DNA of 64,000 nucleotides, from the NCBI RefSeq assembly GCF_002335805.1, contig NZ_NISU01000001.1, positions 2,488,079 through 2,552,078 of the forward strand. Direction: 5' to 3'. Shown here one piece after another: positions 1 to 8,630 of the stretch (positions within the stretch are counted from its first letter, which is position 1; each line of letters opens with the position of its first letter). The translations under genes and the position numbers were made by a program. The notes beneath the pieces are model-generated. The model saw nothing but the letters and a program-made list of their open reading frames with translations. It was not told the DNA's origin and did no database searches. This DNA is from Bacillus sp. FJAT-45350 (GTDB lineage Bacteria; Bacillota; Bacilli; Bacillales; NISU01).

Positions 1-351
1 AGCAATAACAGCCTTTTGTCCGTGTCTTGTTAAGTCAGCGATAACCTCTTTAGTATCATCATCTATTACTGTTGTGCCAGGTGGTACTCGAACAATCATA
101 CTATCAGCATTTTTCCCATGTTGGTTCTTTGGACGACCATTCTCACCACGAGTGGCCTTAAAATGGCGCTGATAACGGAAATCCATAAGGGTACGTAGAC
201 CTTCATCTACTTGAAAGACAACATCTGCTCCTTTACCTCCGTCTCCACCAGCAGGACCACCGTTTGGTACATATTTTTCACGACGGTACGCAACCATTCC
301 GTTACCACCATCTCCACCTTTAACATAAACCTTAACCTTATCTACAAACAT
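1..351 (-). CDS. obg: GTPase Obg (ObgE/CgtA), N-terminal part only
   Basis: The gene runs leftward off the window, so only the first 117 codons are present. The translation starts [16 protein letters not shown] and shows the glycine-rich Obg fold: [17 protein letters not shown], then [17 protein letters not shown] and a [14 protein letters not shown] stretch. These are hallmarks of the N-terminal OBG domain that precedes the GTPase domain, which is not seen here. Obg is an essential ribosome-associated GTPase that in Bacillus also links to sporulation and the general stress response. The ATG at 351 follows a GAGGTG ribosome binding site. It lies 18 bp downstream of spo0B, the usual spo0B-obg operon. 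Confidence 0.97.
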   Translation of the reverse strand, partial: MFVDKVKVYVKGGDGGNGMVAYRREKYVPNGGPAGGDGGKGADVVFQVDEGLRTLMDFRYQRHFKATRGENGRPKNQHGKNADSMIVRVPPGTTVIDDDTKEVIADLTRHGQKAVIA

Positions 352-369
352 GCTTGTTCACCTCTAAAT

Positions 370-906
370 TTACGATAGCGTTAATACAATGAGTATCTCC
401 TGATCATTCAATGTACAATCACTAATTGTAAAACTCTCTTTATTTGTGTTCATTTCTTTTAGCCATTCTTCTATACGAGCAGGATTTGATAATTGACCTT
501 GAAAGTCAAAAATCAATTGATGGGTATCTATTAGTTGAAATGTAACTAAAAGATGATTATCTACACCTTGTTCAAGCGTTTCATCTAATAAATTAAAAAA
601 TGTCTGACACCACAAGAGTAATTCGTTATCATTCTTAGATAAATCAGCTGCTTCACCAAGAACTTCAAATTCGATTTTATACAAATGGTTTTCCCAATTA
701 AAAGTTAAAAATTCCTCAGTTAAAAGAGGAATACCCAAGTTAGATAACTTTGTTTCGTTCCTAGCTTGCTGAATTACTGTATTTATAACGTCCTCAACTC
801 GATCTAGACGATTTAAAGCAATATTTCCTTTAATTAGTTGGACGACATTTAACCAATCGTGTCGTGAATGGCGTAATAATTCAATAACATCCCAGCGCTT
901 TTTCAT
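370..906 (-). CDS. spo0B: Sporulation initiation phosphotransferase Spo0B
   Basis: A 178-residue protein with the Spo0B H-box LRHSRHDWLNVVQLIKGN at residues 11-28; the histidine before DWLN is the expected phosphorylated residue. In the sporulation phosphorelay Spo0B moves phosphate from Spo0F to Spo0A in the cytosol. The C-terminal half (about residues 75-178) is the degenerate ATPase-like domain of the family. It is a little shorter at the N-terminus than the B. subtilis protein, which I recall as about 192 aa. The ATG at 906 has an AGGAGT site upstream. In B. subtilis rplU-ysxB-rpmA lies directly upstream; here a chemoreceptor gene does. Confidence 0.93.
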   Translation of the reverse strand: MKKRWDVIELLRHSRHDWLNVVQLIKGNIALNRLDRVEDVINTVIQQARNETKLSNLGIPLLTEEFLTFNWENHLYKIEFEVLGEAADLSKNDNELLLWCQTFFNLLDETLEQGVDNHLLVTFQLIDTHQLIFDFQGQLSNPARIEEWLKEMNTNKESFTISDCTLNDQEILIVLTLS

Positions 907-963
907 ACGTGTACTCCTATTTCAAAGATTCAATAACACTTCTCAAGAGGTATAAGAAAACCT

Positions 964-991
964 CGAAGCAACGAGCGAAGGCACATTGCAT
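964..991. repeat. Degenerate remnant of the GCGAAGCC dispersed repeat
   Basis: The stretch GAAGCAACGAGCGAAGGC followed by ACATTGC resembles the ends of the longer intergenic repeats at 27084, 55107, 56421 and 58611. It lacks the central stem-loop, so it looks like an internally deleted copy in the spo0B upstream region. Confidence 0.4.
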
Positions 992-1102
992 CTCTTAATT
1001 GAAGTTACTCTAATAGAAAAAATTACATTTCCTATCTTAACACAACTATTCCTAACATTACCTTCCAAGAGAAAAATTTTTTCTACAACAATAAACATAA
1101 GA

Positions 1103-1131
1103 AAAGGCTTGAGGAGAACCTCAAGCCTTTA
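1103..1131 (-). terminator. Rho-independent terminator of the chemoreceptor gene
   Basis: An 11-bp perfect stem (AAGGCTTGAGG with CCTCAAGCCTT) and short loop, 6 bp beyond the leftward chemoreceptor stop. It is followed on the minus strand by TTTTCTT. Confidence 0.85.
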
Positions 1132-1136
1132 TTCGA

Positions 1137-2759
1137 TTATCCTAGCTTAAATCGATTCACAATACGATTAAGTGTTTGTGCTTCCTCTGATAATTTAGAA
1201 GCATCGTCAGCAAGAGTATTGATACCATCCACTTGTTGATCCATACTTGCCACCGTTTGGACAACCTGATCCGTAAATTGTTCAGCAATTTTATTAATTT
1301 CTTCAATTATCTGCTCTAATCGTTCTCCATCTTGAATTAACGAATCTGAATACTCATGGTTACTCATAACTGCATGCTTTGTATGTTCAGACGCTTCATT
1401 CAGCTTACGGATTGAGTCACCTGCTAACTTCACTACCTTTACACCGTCACCAATTGTAGAGACGCTAGCTTCAACCTGATTAACCGCTTCTCCTAGTTCC
1501 GTTCTCGTATGATGTAACGTACTAAGGATATCAGAAGCAAACGTATTCGTGTCTTCCGCTAATTTACGTACCTCAGAGGCTACTATTGCAAAGCCTTTTC
1601 CAGCCTCTCCCGCTCTAGCTGCCTCAATCGATGCATTCAAGGCTAATAAATTTGTTTGTTCAGCAATTTGAGTAATTGATGAAACTTTATTTATTACATT
1701 TTCAGCTTCTTCTGCAACTCGCATAATCTTTCTGGCAGATTGAGAGACAGTTTGTTGTATTTGATTCATCTGTTCTTCAGAGGAAAAAACAGCCTTTTCT
1801 CCTTCAATTGCAGCAACAGAAGCATCCTCAGACATATCTAGCGTTTGCTTAATCTCTAATTGCATCCCTCTTACACCATTCATCATATTTTGAACCATGG
1901 CATGAGCTGATTGCAGTGATGATAATTGATTTTCTGTTCCACTTTGGAATGACTGCATCGTTTCTCCAAATTCATTAAAAGCTGCAGAAAGTCTCTTAGC
2001 TTCCATTTCTTGGTCACCACTTACCTTATCAACAGAATGCGCTGACCTATTTAACTCATTAATAATATTCTTTAAACCAAGCACTACTTTATTTATTTCA
2101 AATCCAATTTGATGAAACTCTGTTCTTGAACGATTAGCTATTTCCGCAGTCAAATCCCCTGCTGAAATGCTCCTTGTAACGGAATACCAGCTTTGCAGTC
2201 CTCTCATAATGTATAAATACAAATATAAACCGATAGCTCCAGCTGTAATTAACGAAACAATAATCATTGTAAGTAATGATGTAAATGGAACATTAAAAAC
2301 AAAACCTGTCACTCCAATAACAACGCTTGGAAGTAATGATAAGCTCGCTATCATCGGACCTGTGAATTTCTTATGTACTATACGCCCTAATCGTAAATTA
2401 AAGCGTTTACCTTTTTCACCTACATAAATGGGACATGATGCATCAATTAACATTTCCCCTGTATTTCTAGGGTAAATCTGCAGTAGGCCATCGTTAGTAT
2501 TCGCTGCAATTATTCCAACTTCATCTACAAAAGGATATCCTTCTCTTAGCCTATTTGTATGAATATGACTCATTCCATTTTCATCAACTATGAGCAAATA
2601 TTCATCACGCTTAAGTTCCTCATCTAAGACTTCTCTTAATTTAACATAATTTTTCTCAAGAGAATAATCATCTCTAATGTATGATTGTAATTTTTCAGCT
2701 ACTCTCTCAACTTTTTTTAACGCATTTTGGGCTGCAGCAGTCTTTATTAGTTTCTCCAC
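1137..2759 (-). CDS. Methyl-accepting chemotaxis protein with membrane-hairpin topology
   Basis: A 540-residue chemoreceptor. The C-terminal signalling domain is clear: the CheA/CheW-contacting hairpin reads [19 protein letters not shown] followed by [19 protein letters not shown]. The start is the GTG at 2759 behind AAGGGGGG. There is no N-terminal membrane segment. About 130 hydrophilic residues come first, with a cache/PAS-like core ([14 protein letters not shown]). Two adjacent hydrophobic stretches follow at about residues 137-157 and 162-186, then a HAMP-like linker ([11 protein letters not shown]). This suggests both ends are cytosolic and the sensor reads an internal or membrane-linked signal. 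The ligand cannot be told from sequence. It is transcribed leftward toward spo0B, with a terminator between. Confidence 0.93.
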   Translation of the reverse strand: MEKLIKTAAAQNALKKVERVAEKLQSYIRDDYSLEKNYVKLREVLDEELKRDEYLLIVDENGMSHIHTNRLREGYPFVDEVGIIAANTNDGLLQIYPRNTGEMLIDASCPIYVGEKGKRFNLRLGRIVHKKFTGPMIASLSLLPSVVIGVTGFVFNVPFTSLLTMIIVSLITAGAIGLYLYLYIMRGLQSWYSVTRSISAGDLTAEIANRSRTEFHQIGFEINKVVLGLKNIINELNRSAHSVDKVSGDQEMEAKRLSAAFNEFGETMQSFQSGTENQLSSLQSAHAMVQNMMNGVRGMQLEIKQTLDMSEDASVAAIEGEKAVFSSEEQMNQIQQTVSQSARKIMRVAEEAENVINKVSSITQIAEQTNLLALNASIEAARAGEAGKGFAIVASEVRKLAEDTNTFASDILSTLHHTRTELGEAVNQVEASVSTIGDGVKVVKLAGDSIRKLNEASEHTKHAVMSNHEYSDSLIQDGERLEQIIEEINKIAEQFTDQVVQTVASMDQQVDGINTLADDASKLSEEAQTLNRIVNRFKLG

Positions 2760-2936
2760 CTTGTTTCCCCCCTTTGCCCGTATTCATTACAGCTTGTCTA
2801 TCTCCATTATATAGAAGTTTAGATACATTTAAAATACAATTTTCTTAATTTTGACACTTTTTCTCTTATGTCTAGGAGAATAATATCATTTTTTCAGTAC
2901 AACTTATGACCAAAAGCAGTAAAAAGGAGTGATTCC

Positions 2937-3200
2937 ATGCCACAACCCCAAAACGAGCAAGTTCAACAGGCAACATTAATCATTCAAGGTGCTCAACAGG
3001 CTATGTTAAATGCAAAAAATGCCCCAGAACAACTACAGCAGTCCAAGGAGAAAATATTAGAACTAAATGACCAATTACAAAAAGCTCAAGCAATGGCATC
3101 CAAAGACCAACAACCATCCATACAGCAAGCATTACAACAAGTTCATGAGATGCACCAACAATTACTACAAATTCAGCAACAAGGAAATCGCTTGAATTAA
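2937..3200 (+). CDS. Small glutamine-rich coiled-coil protein, function unknown
   Basis: An 87-residue hydrophilic protein preceded by AAAAAGGAGTG at a good spacing from the ATG. Glutamine makes up roughly a quarter of the residues. The sequence is helical and heptad-like throughout (for example EKILELNDQLQKAQAM and LQQVHEMHQQLLQIQQQ). There is no signal peptide, membrane segment or cysteine. I do not recognise a family. It stands alone between a leftward chemoreceptor and a rightward ABC importer. The strong ribosome binding site and codon use like its neighbours argue that it is real. Confidence 0.7.
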   Translation: MPQPQNEQVQQATLIIQGAQQAMLNAKNAPEQLQQSKEKILELNDQLQKAQAMASKDQQPSIQQALQQVHEMHQQLLQIQQQGNRLN

Positions 3201-3402
3201 TTTTTAATTCATAAAAGATGTGAACCGCAATTACTTTCATCCTACTTTCTAAACCTCATTTCTTTTTATCGACTTAATTACTAACTGGTATTAACAAGAG
3301 TCTAACGTTAATACCTCCATCTCTTTTTCAAATACAGAAACTTGCTCTTTTAAAAATGGAAAATGGAAAATTAATTCCTATCAAAAAGCTATGTTTTTTA
3401 TA

Positions 3403-3431
3403 TTGACAGTTTTCATTATCAGACATATACT
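3403..3431 (+). promoter_or_regulatory. SigA-type promoter of the ABC importer operon
   Basis: TTGACA at 3403-3408 and TATACT at 3426-3431 are separated by exactly 17 bp, close to the vegetative consensus. Transcription would start near 3438, about 60 nt before the ATP-binding gene, whose ribosome binding site is AAGGGGGGG. The untranslated leader shows no riboswitch fold I recognise. The rest of 3201-3500 holds no gene or repeat I can support. Confidence 0.75.
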
Positions 3432-3500
3432 AAAAATAATTAAAGCCGACTAAAATGATATGGATTATTATGTTTCGTTGAACTAAGGGGGGGTAATCGC

Positions 3501-4346
3501 ATGGCTGGTATACAAATAGAGAAGGTCAGTAAGACTTTTGAAAATAAAGAAGAAAAAACAACATATACAGTTTTTGAAAACATCGACCTAAATGTGAAAA
3601 CCGGTGAGTTCGTTTCTCTATTAGGGCCATCTGGTTGTGGAAAATCTACATTACTTAACATTATTGCTGGTTTAGACAGTGCATCTACCGGGACGGTTAC
3701 AGCAGAAGATAAGATTGTAAAAGCACCTGGTTCAGACCGTGGTGTAGTTTTCCAAGAAGCAGCACTTATGCCATGGATGACAGTACTTGATAATGTTATG
3801 TTCGCTTTAAAGAAGAAGCTAAGTAAAGACGAAGCTAAGAAACGTGCAATTGAATATTTAAAACTTGTACATTTAAGTAAATTTATTGATTCTTATCCAC
3901 ACGAATTATCCGGTGGAATGAAACAACGTGTATCGATTGCTCGTGCACTAGCGATGGATCCTAGTATTCTATTAATGGATGAACCTTTTGGAGCACTAGA
4001 TGAACAAACTCGTTCAACGCTTCATAAGGAAGTTCAATTTATATGGGAAACAACTAGAAAAACGATTGTGTTTGTTACCCATAACATTAGAGAGTCAATT
4101 TTACTCTCAGATCGAATTATTTTGATGGGGACTAGACCAGGTGGAATCATTGGTGAATTTACAGTTGATTTGCCTAGACCTAGAAAGCAAGCAAGTCCTG
4201 AATTTGTAGAGTTAGAAGAAAAAATTATGTCCCAGTTAGCTGGGGAAATTGAAAAGGTGATGAAGGAGGAAATGGGCGATGACTACAACTCTAAGAAGGC
4301 TGCTCTTCTTTACGGGTCTAATCGTAATATGGGAGAGCATATATAG
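3501..4346 (+). CDS. ABC transporter ATP-binding protein, SsuB/TauB/NrtD type
   Basis: A 281-residue ATPase. Walker A is GPSGCGKST at residues 42-50, followed by a Q-loop in VVFQEAALMPWMTVLDNV, the signature LSGGMKQR, Walker B ILLMDEPFGALD and the switch histidine in FVTHNI. The spacing and the wording of the Q-loop are typical of the nitrate/sulfonate/taurine/bicarbonate importer class. It powers uptake through the permease encoded next. The last 68 bp overlap the start of the permease gene, indicating translational coupling. Substrate is not determined by this subunit. Confidence 0.92.
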   Translation: MAGIQIEKVSKTFENKEEKTTYTVFENIDLNVKTGEFVSLLGPSGCGKSTLLNIIAGLDSASTGTVTAEDKIVKAPGSDRGVVFQEAALMPWMTVLDNVMFALKKKLSKDEAKKRAIEYLKLVHLSKFIDSYPHELSGGMKQRVSIARALAMDPSILLMDEPFGALDEQTRSTLHKEVQFIWETTRKTIVFVTHNIRESILLSDRIILMGTRPGGIIGEFTVDLPRPRKQASPEFVELEEKIMSQLAGEIEKVMKEEMGDDYNSKKAALLYGSNRNMGEHI

Positions 4347-5046
4347 ACTAAATCTATCATTAGAATTTCGTTCCACAACGCTCTTTCCATCACCTTTTGG
4401 TGCCATAAATGAACTCTACAAAGGATTCTTTGAAACTGGGATCCTCACTAGTGCTTTGTTTACTAGCTTGCAGCGAATCGGTATTGGGTTTGCATTAGCC
4501 GTTATTATCGGTACATTACTAGGAATTATATTAGCTCGTTCAAAATTTGCCGATGAAACGTTAGGCTCGCTAGTCATTGCCTTACAATCAGTACCAAGTA
4601 TCGTTTGGCTTCCTATTGCCCTTATTATCTTCCAAGGTGGCGGTACAGCCATTATCTTTATCATCGTTCTAGGTGGAACATGGGCAATGACAATGAACAT
4701 GAGAATGGGAATAAAAAATGTTCAACCGATTCTTATCCGAGCTGCAAGAACAATGGGATATAGTGGCTCAGAACTTGTCTGGAAAGTAATGATTCCTGCC
4801 TCTATCCCTGCTGCACTGACTGGCGCAAGACTTGCATGGGCATTTGGCTGGCGTGCATTAATGGCCGGGGAACTTCTTGGTACAGGAGGTTTAGGTCGAA
4901 CATTAATGGATGCTAGAGACTTCTTTAATATGGATTTAGTAGTAGCAATTATGATTATTATCTCTATCACTGGTCTTATTGTAGAATACCTTGTCTTTAA
5001 TAAAATTGAAAAGAAAGTCATGGCTCGTTGGGGTTATGCGAAATAA
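4279..5046 (+). CDS. ABC transporter permease, SsuC/TauC type
   Basis: A 255-residue integral membrane protein with about six hydrophobic segments. The EAA-type cytoplasmic loop AARTMGYSGSELVWKVMIPA contacts the ATPase. It is the BPD_transp_1 family (SsuC, TauC, NrtB). Its start overlaps the ATPase gene by 68 bp; the ATG at 4279 follows GGAGGAAATGGGCG, which contains a good ribosome binding site. The binding-protein gene follows 87 bp later, completing a standard importer. Confidence 0.92.
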   Translation: MTTTLRRLLFFTGLIVIWESIYRLNLSLEFRSTTLFPSPFGAINELYKGFFETGILTSALFTSLQRIGIGFALAVIIGTLLGIILARSKFADETLGSLVIALQSVPSIVWLPIALIIFQGGGTAIIFIIVLGGTWAMTMNMRMGIKNVQPILIRAARTMGYSGSELVWKVMIPASIPAALTGARLAWAFGWRALMAGELLGTGGLGRTLMDARDFFNMDLVVAIMIIISITGLIVEYLVFNKIEKKVMARWGYAK

Positions 5047-5133
5047 ATAAGTAAAACACGTAAAGTGTCTTTGACTAAACTTACATCAATTTTTATCTTT
5101 TATTATCTATACAATTTAAGGGGGAAACAAAAA

Positions 5134-6135
5134 ATGAAAAAATTTATAAGTGCTTTAACAGTTGGCTTAGTTGCTACAGTACTAACAGCTTGTGGTTCTG
5201 GGACAACATCTGGAGGAGGAGACGATGTAACGATTGGTTACTTTCCAAACTTAGACCACGCAGCTGCAATCGTTGGAAAAGAAAAAGGATTTTTCCAAGA
5301 TGAGCTTGGGGAAACACCAGCAGAATTTCGTAACTTTCCAAATGGAAATGATTTCATGGACGCTTTAGACACAGGAACAATTGATATTGGATATGTTGGA
5401 CCAGGACCAGCAATTAACTCGTTCTTAGCAGGTGGAGATGTTGTCGTAATAGGGGCTGCAGCCAATGGAGCAACACTTATCGTAGCTCGCGATGGTTCAG
5501 GTATTGAAAGTCTTGAAGACTTTGGTGGTAAATCATTCTGTACTCCTGGTAATGGTTGCACACACAATGTTCAATTAGAAATTATGTTAAAGGAACTTGG
5601 ATTAGAATCTAACCGTGTTGGCGGTACTGTAGAGCACCAATCTCGTATTAATCCAGCAAGTATGATTGGAATGTTTGAACAAGGACAAATTGACGCTGCA
5701 GCAGCTCCAGAGCCATGGGGAACATATCTTGTAGAAGAATTAGGTGCTAAAGTAATCGCAGAGTGGGATGATGTTTTCTTAGGTGAAACATTACCAAGTG
5801 TTGTCATTGTAACGACTAACAAATATTTAGAAGAAAATCCTGATATTGTAGATGCTGTTTTACGCGGTCACAAATCTTCAGTTAATTTCGCTCATGAGAA
5901 CACAGATGAAACATTAGAAACGGTTAATGACTTACTCTATAACCTTACTCAAAACCGTTTGCCTGAACAGGTATTACAAAATGCATGGACTAGAATGGCT
6001 GTAACAACTGAAACTCATGCAGATGCTTTACAAGCATGGGCTGATGCTTCATATGAACTTAAGTTTATGGATAAAGAACCTAACCTAGATGGTTTCGTCG
6101 ATACAAGTCGATTAGATGCTATTATGGGTCAGTAA
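5134..6135 (+). CDS. ABC transporter substrate-binding lipoprotein (SsuA/NMT1-like)
   Basis: A 333-residue lipoprotein. I chose the ATG at 5134 because it follows AAGGGGG and opens a proper signal peptide (MKKFISALTVGLVATVLTAC) with lipobox LTAC. An upstream in-frame ATG at 5065 would add 23 residues ahead of the signal. The mature protein begins with a periplasmic-binding fold (VTIGYFPNLDHAAAIVGKEK; DTGTIDIGYVGPGPA) typical of NMT1/SsuA/TauA proteins. An unusual feature is a pair of cysteines in KSFCTPGNGCTHN, which could form a disulfide or metal site near the cleft. Aliphatic sulfonate or a related anion is plausible, but the substrate is unproven. Confidence 0.88.
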   Translation: MKKFISALTVGLVATVLTACGSGTTSGGGDDVTIGYFPNLDHAAAIVGKEKGFFQDELGETPAEFRNFPNGNDFMDALDTGTIDIGYVGPGPAINSFLAGGDVVVIGAAANGATLIVARDGSGIESLEDFGGKSFCTPGNGCTHNVQLEIMLKELGLESNRVGGTVEHQSRINPASMIGMFEQGQIDAAAAPEPWGTYLVEELGAKVIAEWDDVFLGETLPSVVIVTTNKYLEENPDIVDAVLRGHKSSVNFAHENTDETLETVNDLLYNLTQNRLPEQVLQNAWTRMAVTTETHADALQAWADASYELKFMDKEPNLDGFVDTSRLDAIMGQ

Positions 6136-6143
6136 AATGTACT

Positions 6144-6181
6144 GAAACCGATGGAGAAACTTTCTCTGTCGGTTTCTTTTT
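6144..6181 (+). terminator. Terminator of the ABC importer operon
   Basis: GAAACCGA...GAGAAA pairs with TTTCTC...TCGGTTTC around a very short loop, with one internal mismatch, and is followed by TTTT. It starts 9 bp after the binding-protein stop codon. Confidence 0.85.
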
Positions 6182-6210
6182 ACCCTATCGAACTTCTGAA
6201 ACTTTCGCAA

Positions 6211-6253
6211 ACTCAAAAAGGGATTGACTTTGATTAAGCCAATCCCTTTGAGT
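6211..6253 (-). terminator. Terminator of hemEHY
   Basis: ACTCAAA/AGGGATTG pairs with CAATCCCTTTGAGT. The stem lies directly at the hemY stop and gives a run of T residues when read leftward. It may work in both directions between the converging operons. Confidence 0.75.
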
Positions 6254-7669
6254 TTACTTTAATGATGCTAATATTTGCTCTGTTACCTTCTCGCCTTGGT
6301 CAATGCAATCAGGTAATCCAAGTCCTTCATATGGTGCTCCAGCAACATATAATCCTTGTAATTCTGTAGCTACCTTCTTTTTTAAATAGTCTATTTTCTG
6401 CTTATGCCCGACCATGTATTGAGGCATCGATTCCTTCCATCTAGTAATACGATAGAATTCAGGTGGTGCCTCAATATTCATCGTTCTCTTTAAGTCATTT
6501 AATACTACATGTAAAATCGTTTCATCTGACTCATTTACAATTGCATCATCACCAAAGCGACCTACGTAACATCTAAGTAATGCATAGCCTTCTGGAGTTG
6601 AATGTTTCCATTTTTTATGAGTCCATGTACAGGCAGTAATTGAGTAATCACTCTTTTTAGCCACCAAAAATCCAGTACCTGTTACTTCTACATCTAATTT
6701 ATCTAGTGGAAACGCCAAAGCAACTGTTGCTACTGATGTTGACGGCATTTCTTCTAAATAACTAAGGAAATCATACTCTCGTAACATATTTCTTGTAACA
6801 TGTTGAGGTGTTGTAACAACTACTCGGTCATAGGTTTCGCTTTCACCATTGGTTAATCGAATTTCAAAGGATTTGTCAGCATTTTGTGTAATTTTTTCTA
6901 CCCCTAGCCCCTTGTTAACCGAATCTTCATCTAAATGATTTTCGATACTGTCTACGAAAGAACTAAGCCCCCGTTTGAAGGATAAAAACATCCCCTTTGG
7001 CTTAGCTGGCTGAACAATTTTAGGAGGTTTTGGTATTGATTTTTTCATACCTAAGATTAAACTTCGATGCTTTTGTTCCACTTGATGAAATTGTGGAAAG
7101 GTAGCCATTAAGCTTAATCTATCAATGTCTCCAGCATAGATCCCAGAAAGAAGAGGTTCTATTAAATTATCTACAACCTCGTTACCTAAACGCTTGCGAA
7201 AGAAAGATCCTAAAGATTGGTCCTGATTAGGATCCGATGTTCTAGGAATGAAAACATCAGCGGCAGCCCTCACTTTACCAAGAGGAGAAAAAAGCTTTGT
7301 CGTTGCAAATGGGCCAATCTTTGTTGGAATACCCATAATTGCACCACCTGGAATCGGATACAGTTCGTTGCCCTTTAACACATATGATTGTCCAGTATCA
7401 TTATAAACAAGCTCTTTCTCTAACCCTACTTCCTTCGCTAGTTTAGAGGCACTTAATTTTCTAGCTAAAAAAGAATCTGGGCCCTTTTCAATAACAAAGC
7501 CCTTAGTATAGTCTGTATCAATCTTACCACCGAGTTTATTATTTAATTCATAAAGGTTATATTCGATAGGAAGACCCTTTGCTAATGTTTCCTTTTGTAA
7601 ATAATAAGCAATAGTTAATCCTGTAATCCCTCCACCAATAATAGCAACCCGCTTTGATTCCTGGTTCAC
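6254..7669 (-). CDS. hemY: Coproporphyrinogen III / protoporphyrinogen oxidase
   Basis: A 471-residue FAD enzyme of heme synthesis. The dinucleotide-binding motif VAIIGGGITGLTIAYYL is at residues 8-24, followed by an ELNNKLGGKI segment. The C-terminus LYVAGAPYEGLGLPDCIDQG is the second FAD-contact motif of the family. In Gram-positive bacteria this oxidase (HemY, also called CgoX) acts on coproporphyrinogen III with oxygen. The start is a GTG that overlaps the hemH stop codon by one base, so the two are translationally coupled. Length matches the family. Confidence 0.95.
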   Translation of the reverse strand: MNQESKRVAIIGGGITGLTIAYYLQKETLAKGLPIEYNLYELNNKLGGKIDTDYTKGFVIEKGPDSFLARKLSASKLAKEVGLEKELVYNDTGQSYVLKGNELYPIPGGAIMGIPTKIGPFATTKLFSPLGKVRAAADVFIPRTSDPNQDQSLGSFFRKRLGNEVVDNLIEPLLSGIYAGDIDRLSLMATFPQFHQVEQKHRSLILGMKKSIPKPPKIVQPAKPKGMFLSFKRGLSSFVDSIENHLDEDSVNKGLGVEKITQNADKSFEIRLTNGESETYDRVVVTTPQHVTRNMLREYDFLSYLEEMPSTSVATVALAFPLDKLDVEVTGTGFLVAKKSDYSITACTWTHKKWKHSTPEGYALLRCYVGRFGDDAIVNESDETILHVVLNDLKRTMNIEAPPEFYRITRWKESMPQYMVGHKQKIDYLKKKVATELQGLYVAGAPYEGLGLPDCIDQGEKVTEQILASLK

Positions 7670-8610
7670 TAGTTGACACGAACTTTCTCATTCAGTTTTT
7701 GCGTAACTACTGTTGCAAGACAATCTATAAACTCTTCCTTTGCATTTGGCATTTCAGGACGTAGGTATTGTAGTCCAAGTTCATCTGTAACAACTTTACA
7801 TTCATAGTCATTATCATATAGAACCTCTAAATGATCTGCTACAAAACCAACAGGGCAATAAACCATAGTTGTATAGCCTTCCTTTTCATGTAAGTCTCTC
7901 GTCAACACTTGTACATCTGGACCTATCCAAGGCTCTGGGGTATTCCCCTCACTTTGCCAGCCAATTGTGTAATGCTTAATATTAGCTTGCTTAGCTACAA
8001 GGTCTGCTGTTTCCTTCAGTTGCTCTGGGTACGGATCTCCAGCAGCAATGATTTTCTCAGGTAAACTATGAGCAGAGAAGATAAATACCGCTTTCTCTTC
8101 AACCTCTATTTTCTTCATTGTTTCTTTTACCTGATTTACCCAATAATCTATAAACTTCGGCTCATCATACCAACTATCAATACTATGAATAACTGGTCCA
8201 CCAATCTTTTCAGACTCTTCCTTCGCACGGCCATTGTAAGACTTCACACTAAACGTAGAGAAGTGAGGTGCTAAAACAATACTAATTGCTTCCTCAATAC
8301 CGTCCTCCTTCATTTGATGTACAGCATCCTCAATAAATGGGTCAATATGCTTTAAACCAAGATACATTTTAAATGTAACATCATCATACTCTTTATTTAA
8401 TTTAGCTTCTAAGCCTTCAGCTTGTGCTAATGTAATTTTAGCAAGGGGGCTAATTCCGCCTATTGCTTCGTACCTTTCTGTAAGTTCATCTAATGCTTCT
8501 TGAGACGGCTTTCGCCCGCGGCGTATATGTGTATAATAAGGCTCAACTTCCTCTAAACTTCTAGGAGTACCATATGCCATAACAAGAAGTCCGATTGTTT
8601 TCTTTGCCAT
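7669..8610 (-). CDS. hemH: Coproporphyrin III ferrochelatase
   Basis: A 313-residue ferrochelatase, inserting iron into the porphyrin in the coproporphyrin-dependent pathway of Firmicutes. The diagnostic histidine motif is [10 protein letters not shown] and the glutamate motif is [14 protein letters not shown]; these residues bind the metal. The N-terminus [20 protein letters not shown] is standard. It sits between hemE (21 bp upstream) and hemY (one-base overlap) in the usual hemEHY order. Soluble cytosolic enzyme; nothing unusual. Confidence 0.96.
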   Translation of the reverse strand: MAKKTIGLLVMAYGTPRSLEEVEPYYTHIRRGRKPSQEALDELTERYEAIGGISPLAKITLAQAEGLEAKLNKEYDDVTFKMYLGLKHIDPFIEDAVHQMKEDGIEEAISIVLAPHFSTFSVKSYNGRAKEESEKIGGPVIHSIDSWYDEPKFIDYWVNQVKETMKKIEVEEKAVFIFSAHSLPEKIIAAGDPYPEQLKETADLVAKQANIKHYTIGWQSEGNTPEPWIGPDVQVLTRDLHEKEGYTTMVYCPVGFVADHLEVLYDNDYECKVVTDELGLQYLRPEMPNAKEEFIDCLATVVTQKLNEKVRVN

Positions 8611-8630
8611 TTTACCACTCCACTCCGTTC

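Noticed and set aside
3291-3380. Leftward frame ELIFHFPFLKEQVSVFEKEM ending at 3291
   Set aside because: It looks slightly protein-like but has no start codon before its TAG and no ribosome binding site; chance in AT-rich DNA is the simpler reading.
3432-3500. Possible riboswitch (SAM or similar) ahead of the ABC importer
   Set aside because: The leader is only about 60 nt and shows no conserved S-box, T-box or kink-turn elements.
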